In this document: one piece after another, positions 27,574 through 32,060 of the stretch
Numbering within the stretch: the stretch's first letter is position 1
Layout: every line of letters begins with the position of its first letter
Origin: CAYQUO01 sp964420835
Lineage (GTDB): Bacteria; Chloroflexota; Anaerolineae; Anaerolineales; Anaerolineaceae
Assembly: GCA_964420835.1 (NCBI GenBank)
Contig: CAYQUO010000027.1
Coordinates: 1 to 32,060 of the forward strand
Reading direction: 5' to 3'
Length of the DNA: 32,060 bases
Position numbers and translations under genes: made by a program
Notes under the pieces: generated by a model
Told to the model about the DNA's origin: nothing
What the model saw: the letters and a program-made list of their open reading frames with translations, nothing else
Database searches by the model: none

Positions 27574-29412
27574 TTGAAAATGAAAACGAATCCTTTGCTT
27601 GCAACCTGGTTGAGGCTGATTGTGGTCAGCCTGGCAACGATTGGGCTGCTTGGGGTGAGGGTTGAGGCGGCAGCCTCACAGGCCGTGACCACACTGGCTG
27701 TTACGCCCCAAACGGCCATCCTGGACACCTGCGAGGAGTTGGAAATTGCCGTAAGGGTTGAAAATGTCACCGACCTGACCGCTTATCACCTGGAACTGAA
27801 TTTTGAGCCGGGCCTGGTTGAGATCATCAGTGTGAACAACGGCGGCTTCCTGGATGAGGGTTTCTATGAACCCGACAACCAGGTGGATCAATCCGCGGGA
27901 TGGATCTCTTTTGGCATGGCGCAAAAGAATGAAATTGATAAACCGCTGGAACCCAAAACCGGCAGCGGTGACCTGATTTTCATCCGGATGAGGGCGCTCC
28001 AGCCTGGGGAAACGGTGCATTTCACGATCAATTCTGCCAGTGTACTGGTGAACTGGCCGGACGTGATGGCGATCGATTATGAGGCTTACGGCGGCGAGGT
28101 GGTCACGCAGGAATATACCAACGTGATTGAGAACTGGTACCTGGCCGAAGGGTATACCGGTGATTTTGCCGACACCTTCATCCTGGTCCAGAATCCCGGG
28201 TCGGCGACGGCGCACATCTGCGTTTCCTACATGCTGCAGGACCCGAAAGGTGTGAAATTACGCAAGTTGGAAGTTCCCCCGAAGTCCCGTTACACCATTG
28301 CAACCCAGGACAATGACCAGGTGGGCCGCGGTTTTGCCTTTTCGACCAAACTGGCCTCCTCCGAGAAGATCATCGTGGAGCGCTCCATGTACTGGCCCAT
28401 TGGGGATGGCATCCAGGGCGGGCATGCGTCCACCGGGGTTACCTCCCCTGCCACGGAATGGTACCTGGCGGAAGGTTTCACCGGTTTGGAGTTCCAAACC
28501 TTCATCCTGATCCAGAATCCGAACAATGAAGCCGCGGAGGTGGAGGTCACCTACATGCCGGACGCGGGCGCCAATGTGGTCAAGAATATCACCGTGGCGG
28601 GCAACAGCCGATACACCATCGTGGCTCATGATACAGACCCGGATGGACCGGGAATTGGACTGGACAAAGCCTTTGCCACGCGAATTGTTTCAACCAACGG
28701 CATGCCCATCATCGTTGAACGGGCAATGTATTTTGGCAAGGAAGGGCATGAAGCCATGGGCGTAACCGGTGCCCACCATACCTGGTACCTGGCGGAGGGG
28801 TACACCGACCTTGGGTTTGGAACGTTCATCCTGATCCAGAATCCCAACCCTGATGAAGCGCAGATCACGATCACCTACATGCTGCCGGATGGAAGCACCG
28901 TGGAAAAACAGGTTGAGGTCGCTCCATATTCCCGGTTCACCGTGGTGGGGTCGGAAGATACCACCTATGGTGTTGGGCCGGGGCTGGCGTTCTCAACCCG
29001 GCTGGATTCCACGGAACCGATCATCGTTGAGCGGGCCATGTACTGGCCGAACGGGGTGGATACGCAGGCGGGCCATGACAGCCCGGGAGTAACTGCCGCC
29101 GCGCAAAGCTGGTACCTTGCCGAAGGGTTTACCGGGGCCGGGTTTGACACCCGCATCCTGGTCCAAAACCCCAACGCGGAATCGGCAATCATCACGATCA
29201 CTTACATGAAACAGGGTGGAGGGGTGGTTACGAAGCAGGTGGACATTATGCCGTTTGCCCGCTTCACCATCATCGGCGCAGAGGATGATAAATTTGGAAT
29301 CGGGCCTGACCTGGCCTTCGCCACCCACATCACTTCCAATCATCCCATCATCGTAGAGCGCGCTATGTACTACCCCGGTGGCGGGCATGGCACGACTGGA
29401 GTTCCCGAATGA
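27574..29412 (+). CDS. Secreted cohesin protein with four WYLAEG (DUF5719-like) repeats
   Basis: The start is TTG at 27574 (AAAGGGA 10 nt upstream) or ATG at 27580. The protein has up to 612 residues. The signal peptide is about 1-34. A cohesin-like domain covers about 39-183 (AYHLELNFEPGLVEIISVNNGGF, then GDLIFIRMRALQPGETVHF). Four repeats of about 108 residues begin near 187, 295, 403 and 512. Each has WYLAEGxTG, FILxQNPN, a YMLxDG strand, a SRxT strand, a FxTxL strand and IIVERAMYW. Such repeats occur in surface proteins of Chloroflexota and Actinomycetota and form a beta-rich rod. No C-terminal anchor is visible, so the protein is probably released or held by partners. It would add a third cohesin to the cluster. 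The stop overlaps the next start (ATGA). Confidence 0.85.
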   Translation: MKMKTNPLLATWLRLIVVSLATIGLLGVRVEAAASQAVTTLAVTPQTAILDTCEELEIAVRVENVTDLTAYHLELNFEPGLVEIISVNNGGFLDEGFYEPDNQVDQSAGWISFGMAQKNEIDKPLEPKTGSGDLIFIRMRALQPGETVHFTINSASVLVNWPDVMAIDYEAYGGEVVTQEYTNVIENWYLAEGYTGDFADTFILVQNPGSATAHICVSYMLQDPKGVKLRKLEVPPKSRYTIATQDNDQVGRGFAFSTKLASSEKIIVERSMYWPIGDGIQGGHASTGVTSPATEWYLAEGFTGLEFQTFILIQNPNNEAAEVEVTYMPDAGANVVKNITVAGNSRYTIVAHDTDPDGPGIGLDKAFATRIVSTNGMPIIVERAMYFGKEGHEAMGVTGAHHTWYLAEGYTDLGFGTFILIQNPNPDEAQITITYMLPDGSTVEKQVEVAPYSRFTVVGSEDTTYGVGPGLAFSTRLDSTEPIIVERAMYWPNGVDTQAGHDSPGVTAAAQSWYLAEGFTGAGFDTRILVQNPNAESAIITITYMKQGGGVVTKQVDIMPFARFTIIGAEDDKFGIGPDLAFATHITSNHPIIVERAMYYPGGGHGTTGVPE

Positions 29413-30074
29413 AAAATGACAACGGCCATTCGAAAAGCGAAAATCGTACAACAATCATCCTGGTCATCTGTGCCGTGCTGGTTGGGCTCAGCCTTTTCGG
29501 CCTCCTTGTCTGGCAGGGATTGCAAACACCGGAAATGAGCAAGACCCAGGTCCCCTCGGTTTTGTCGCAGGTGATCGGGGTTTTTAAAAAAGGCCAGGAC
29601 CTGCTCCTCAGGTCGGAAGGGGCTGGAATTTCCGCTTTTATTCCTGCCTGCGCCACTGTTGAGGAGGGTCAGTTCATCCTTACCCCTTTGGGACCATACC
29701 TTGCGGGGGGCGGGTCGGAGGAGCCGTTTTGGGCGCGGATCAAAATTGTGGACATCAGTTTTGTGGATCAAAACAACAACTTGGTGGAAAACATGCCCGT
29801 TGGCTGCCCGATAACGGTTTGCTTTACTTTGGACGAAGACGAGTGGCAGCGCTTTTCCAACGCGCCCGGCGATTTTCAGATCCAGTACCTGGATTTTGAC
29901 CCCACGCCTGCTGCCTGGATTTCCCTTCCAAAAATGAGCATTCAAAAAACCCGCGAGTTGTGTGCTGAACATGACCGCCTGGGAGTATTTGCGCTGGCTG
30001 TTTTAAACCTGCAGCCCGCCAAGCCGGGCGGTCTCTATGACCCGAGCGGCCTTTATGAGCCGGTGATCCCTTAA
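29409..30074 (+). CDS. Membrane-anchored protein of unknown function
   Basis: Its ATG overlaps the TGA of the cohesin/WYLAEG gene (ATGA), which implies translational coupling. The protein has 221 residues. A short polar N-terminus is followed by one transmembrane helix (about 14-36, TTIILVICAVLVGLSLFGLLV); the remainder is predicted outside the membrane. The external part is beta-rich, with cysteine pairs (PVGCPITVCF, ELCAEH) and a final HDRLGVFALAVL strand. That arrangement is similar in style to small beta-sandwich domains at the ends of bacterial surface proteins. No family is firmly recognised. Its place in the cluster suggests an accessory part of the surface complex. Confidence 0.75.
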   Translation: MKNDNGHSKSENRTTIILVICAVLVGLSLFGLLVWQGLQTPEMSKTQVPSVLSQVIGVFKKGQDLLLRSEGAGISAFIPACATVEEGQFILTPLGPYLAGGGSEEPFWARIKIVDISFVDQNNNLVENMPVGCPITVCFTLDEDEWQRFSNAPGDFQIQYLDFDPTPAAWISLPKMSIQKTRELCAEHDRLGVFALAVLNLQPAKPGGLYDPSGLYEPVIP

Positions 30075-30111
30075 ACACAACCCAGTTCAGGTTGACTGCT
30101 TAATCGGAGAG

Positions 30112-31632
30112 ATGTTAAAACAAAAAAAATTCATCGGCGGATCCATTGCACTGTGTGCCTTCCTGGTTTACCTGTTCACCCTGGCGCCGGGAGTTTACGG
30201 GTTTGACAGCGCTGAACTTGCCTCGGGGGTCTATTCCCTGGGCATTGTTCATCCCCCGGGTTTTCCTCTTTACATGCTGGTTGGAAAATTATTCACTTTT
30301 CTGCCTTTCGGTTCTGTCGCTTATCGCTTGAACCTGATGTCGGCATTTTTTGCTGCCGCCACAGTGTATGTGTTGTTTCGTGTCATTTACCGGATCACCG
30401 GCAAATACTGGGCCTCCTGGACTTCTGCGGCTTTCCTGGCTTTTTCGATCTATTTCTGGCAGATGTCCGTGGTTGCCGAAGTTTACACGCTGCACACGTT
30501 CTTCCTGGTGTTGGAAATTTGGATCCTGTTGAAATGGCAGGAAACGGGGAGGCCCGGGACGTTGGTCCTTTTCGCCTTCACATACGGACTAAGCCTGACG
30601 AACCATACCACGGGTATCCTGTTCGCCCCGGGTTTCGCGTGGATGATCTTCTCATCTCCAAAATGGAAATGGAAAGCAAGCGGCTGGTGGCTGGGAGTGC
30701 CGGCTGGATTCCTGGCCGCGTTGCTGGTTTACCTTTATATACCCATTCGGGCAAACTCCGCCACACCCATGAATTACCTTGGGGAGTATTATGACGTGGA
30801 TGCCACGACCCTCTCGGGTTTGTTCTGGGTGGTTTCCGGAAGGGCATACCGGTTTTTTGCGTTTGGTTATTCCCCCGCGGAGGTTTTGAGCGAACTGGTT
30901 CAAGGCCTCCGCATGGTTTGGCGGAATTTTCTTGGGGTTGGGTTCCTTCTGGGAATGCTGGGCCTCCTGTCTGCATTCAGAAAGGATTGGAAAAACCGAA
31001 CCGGTTGGGTTTTGTTGTTCCTTGGGAATTTTCTCTTTTACGTCAACTATCGTGTGCTGGACAAGGACACCATGTTTTTACCGTCATTTGTCATCTTTGC
31101 CATCCTGAGCGGGTATGGATTGTCCTTCCTGGATGATCTTTTTGGCAGGTTCTTTGCAGAGGGCAAATTACGGACAGCGCATAAAGCCCTCCAGCCGGTT
31201 TTTTGGATGACGCTGGTGGGCTTGATGGTAGCGCTGAACTGGAAATGGGCGGACATGAGCCAGACCCGGGGGCCGCAAACCTACAGCGATATGGTCTTCA
31301 ACTCTGTTCAGGAGAGTTCCACCATCATTGCCAGCTGGTCGCCGGCGGTGGTGCTGGAGTATTACCAGATCGTAGAAGGCCGGCGGCCGGACCTGCATAT
31401 TTACAACCGCTCACGCAGCGAGGTGGCCCGCTATTACAAGTATTGGTCGATGGGTTTTTCCCCCGCCAGGATATCTGCAGTCATCAACCGGGAGGAACTG
31501 GCTGCGATAGACCGGATCTACCAGGCCTCCTCCCATGTTTATTCGATCGAATACGACCCGGTCATCGCGCACAACTTTGAATACCTGCCTGCAGGGGCGT
31601 ATTATCACCTTATAAAACAAGAAAGCCGGTAA
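30112..31632 (+). CDS. DUF2723 multi-span membrane protein, probable protein O-glycosyltransferase
   Basis: The protein has 506 residues with about ten hydrophobic segments, typical of DUF2723. The conserved N-terminal signature is present: TLAPGVYGFDSAEL (acidic residues Asp32 and Glu35), then LGIVHPPGFPLYMLVGKLF. The eukaryotic member TMEM260 is a protein O-mannosyltransferase. A lipid-linked-sugar-dependent glycosyltransferase at the outer membrane face is therefore inferred here. It is the last gene of the cluster, 37 nt after the previous stop. The Thr/Ser/Pro-rich stalks of the cohesin proteins are plausible substrates. GGAG sits only 2 nt before the ATG, so the start may be slightly off. 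Confidence 0.85.
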   Translation: MLKQKKFIGGSIALCAFLVYLFTLAPGVYGFDSAELASGVYSLGIVHPPGFPLYMLVGKLFTFLPFGSVAYRLNLMSAFFAAATVYVLFRVIYRITGKYWASWTSAAFLAFSIYFWQMSVVAEVYTLHTFFLVLEIWILLKWQETGRPGTLVLFAFTYGLSLTNHTTGILFAPGFAWMIFSSPKWKWKASGWWLGVPAGFLAALLVYLYIPIRANSATPMNYLGEYYDVDATTLSGLFWVVSGRAYRFFAFGYSPAEVLSELVQGLRMVWRNFLGVGFLLGMLGLLSAFRKDWKNRTGWVLLFLGNFLFYVNYRVLDKDTMFLPSFVIFAILSGYGLSFLDDLFGRFFAEGKLRTAHKALQPVFWMTLVGLMVALNWKWADMSQTRGPQTYSDMVFNSVQESSTIIASWSPAVVLEYYQIVEGRRPDLHIYNRSRSEVARYYKYWSMGFSPARISAVINREELAAIDRIYQASSHVYSIEYDPVIAHNFEYLPAGAYYHLIKQESR

Positions 31633-31945
31633 ACCCACCGCGGCAGCGTGATGCGACGACTATTTCCCTGTTTTTTGGGTACATGGCCTGAGCCAGGGGT
31701 GATTGATCCAATGGAGGGTTATGTTTATTGGCAGGCGATTGTTATTTAATGGGCAACCTCAAACAACCACCGAAGGCCTTGCTGAAAGATCCTGACATCA
31801 TGCAAAATCAATAGGGGAAAATAATAGGAAACCCCTTCACTTCCCATTTGGCGGAGAGGTCAAGGAACGAGGGAGCCCAGTTGTTTGCGGATGATCCCTT
31901 TTGGGCGGTGATTGATTGAACATTCAAGCCTGCACGGTTGAACCA
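31633..31945. other. Gene-free stretch
   Basis: No coding frame with a credible start, no repeat and no strong hairpin is seen between the DUF2723 gene and the tRNA terminator. Confidence 0.5.
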
Positions 31946-31947
31946 AG

Positions 31948-31976
31948 AAAAAAAGGCACTCGTAAGAGTGCCTTTT
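31948..31976 (-). terminator. Intrinsic terminator downstream of the tRNA sequence
   Basis: AAAAGGCACTC (31951-31961) and GAGTGCCTTTT (31966-31976) form an 11-bp perfect stem with a 4-nt loop. On the minus strand the stem runs directly into a U-tract (complement of the A-run from 31948). It starts 3 nt beyond the tRNA 3' end, as expected for a tRNA transcript read leftwards. Confidence 0.8.
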
Positions 31977-31978
31977 CA

Positions 31979-32022
31979 GGTAGCGGGGGTTGGATTCGAA
32001 CCAACGACCTCCGGGTTATGAG
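31979..32022 (-). tRNA. 3' half of a tRNA-Met(CAT)-like gene; 5' half not recognisable
   Basis: On the minus strand the order is anticodon loop CTCATAA (CAT anticodon), stem CCCGG, variable loop AGGTC, T-arm GTTGG-TTCGAAT-CCAAC (perfect 5-bp stem), acceptor strand CCCCGCT, A73 and CC. Upstream of the anticodon loop the sequence (TTTGA...) does not pair with CCCGG, there is no D-arm, and nothing in the remaining 38 nt pairs with CCCCGCT. The canonical tRNA therefore breaks at the anticodon loop. It is best read as a truncated copy at an integration site, less likely an intron-interrupted gene or an assembly join at the window edge. Confidence 0.65.
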
Positions 32023-32060
32023 TCAAAATCCTGAATCCGTGCCGTTTGTGCGGCGGGCTC

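Noticed and set aside
31979..32060. Complete tRNA gene at the right edge
   Set aside because: No D-arm, no matching anticodon-stem 5' strand and no sequence pairing with the CCCCGCT acceptor strand are present in the remaining bases.
1..32060. CRISPR array, insertion sequence or transposase
   Set aside because: No regularly spaced short repeats with unique spacers and no transposase motif were found. The only tandem arrays are coding repeats (WD40, beta-helix, WYLAEG).

Overview
The window looks like a chromosomal segment from a Chloroflexota bacterium, probably close to Anaerolineae. This is inferred from the gene families: a Ser/Thr-kinase-type N-terminus fused to WD40 repeats, a MalT-like LuxR regulator, non-cellulosomal cohesin and dockerin proteins, WYLAEG-repeat (DUF5719-like) domains and a DUF2723 membrane glycosyltransferase. 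No rRNA or other decisive marker is present.

Region 1 (1-10333, plus strand, visibly AT-rich) is a probable anti-phage defence operon. It holds the last codons of an upstream gene, a 1463-residue protein of unknown function, and a very large DEAH helicase with many zinc knuckles, a DUF1998 module and a C-terminal phospholipase-D-fold domain. The layout resembles Druantia type III and DISARM-type systems. The helicase gene carries one in-frame TAA at 8624-8626, between the two CxxC halves of a zinc ribbon. The downstream part stays open in the same frame for 569 codons.

Region 2 (10444-18717, minus strand) holds four housekeeping or regulatory genes: a 14-repeat WD40 protein with a decayed kinase N-lobe, a neutral zinc metallopeptidase, a membrane-anchored alpha/beta hydrolase and a MalT-like LuxR regulator. 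A 98-bp intergenic repeat occurs at 14131-14228 and again at 19170-19267.

Region 3 (19364-31632, plus strand, GC-rich) is a surface-protein cluster. A consensus-like promoter precedes a 1929-residue secreted beta-helix protein ending in a dockerin-like module. Tandem hairpins follow it. Next come two cohesin proteins with C-terminal membrane anchors, a secreted cohesin protein with four WYLAEG repeats, a membrane-anchored protein of unknown function (ATGA overlap) and a DUF2723 multi-span membrane protein. The simplest reading is a non-cellulosomal cell-surface assembly: the dockerin on the giant beta-helix protein docks to membrane-held cohesins, and the DUF2723 protein may glycosylate the Thr/Ser/Pro-rich stalks.

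The right edge (31948-32022, minus strand) holds the 3' half of a tRNA-Met(CAT)-like gene with its intrinsic terminator. Canonical tRNA sequence stops at the anticodon loop, as at a tRNA attachment site of an integrated element lying further right.
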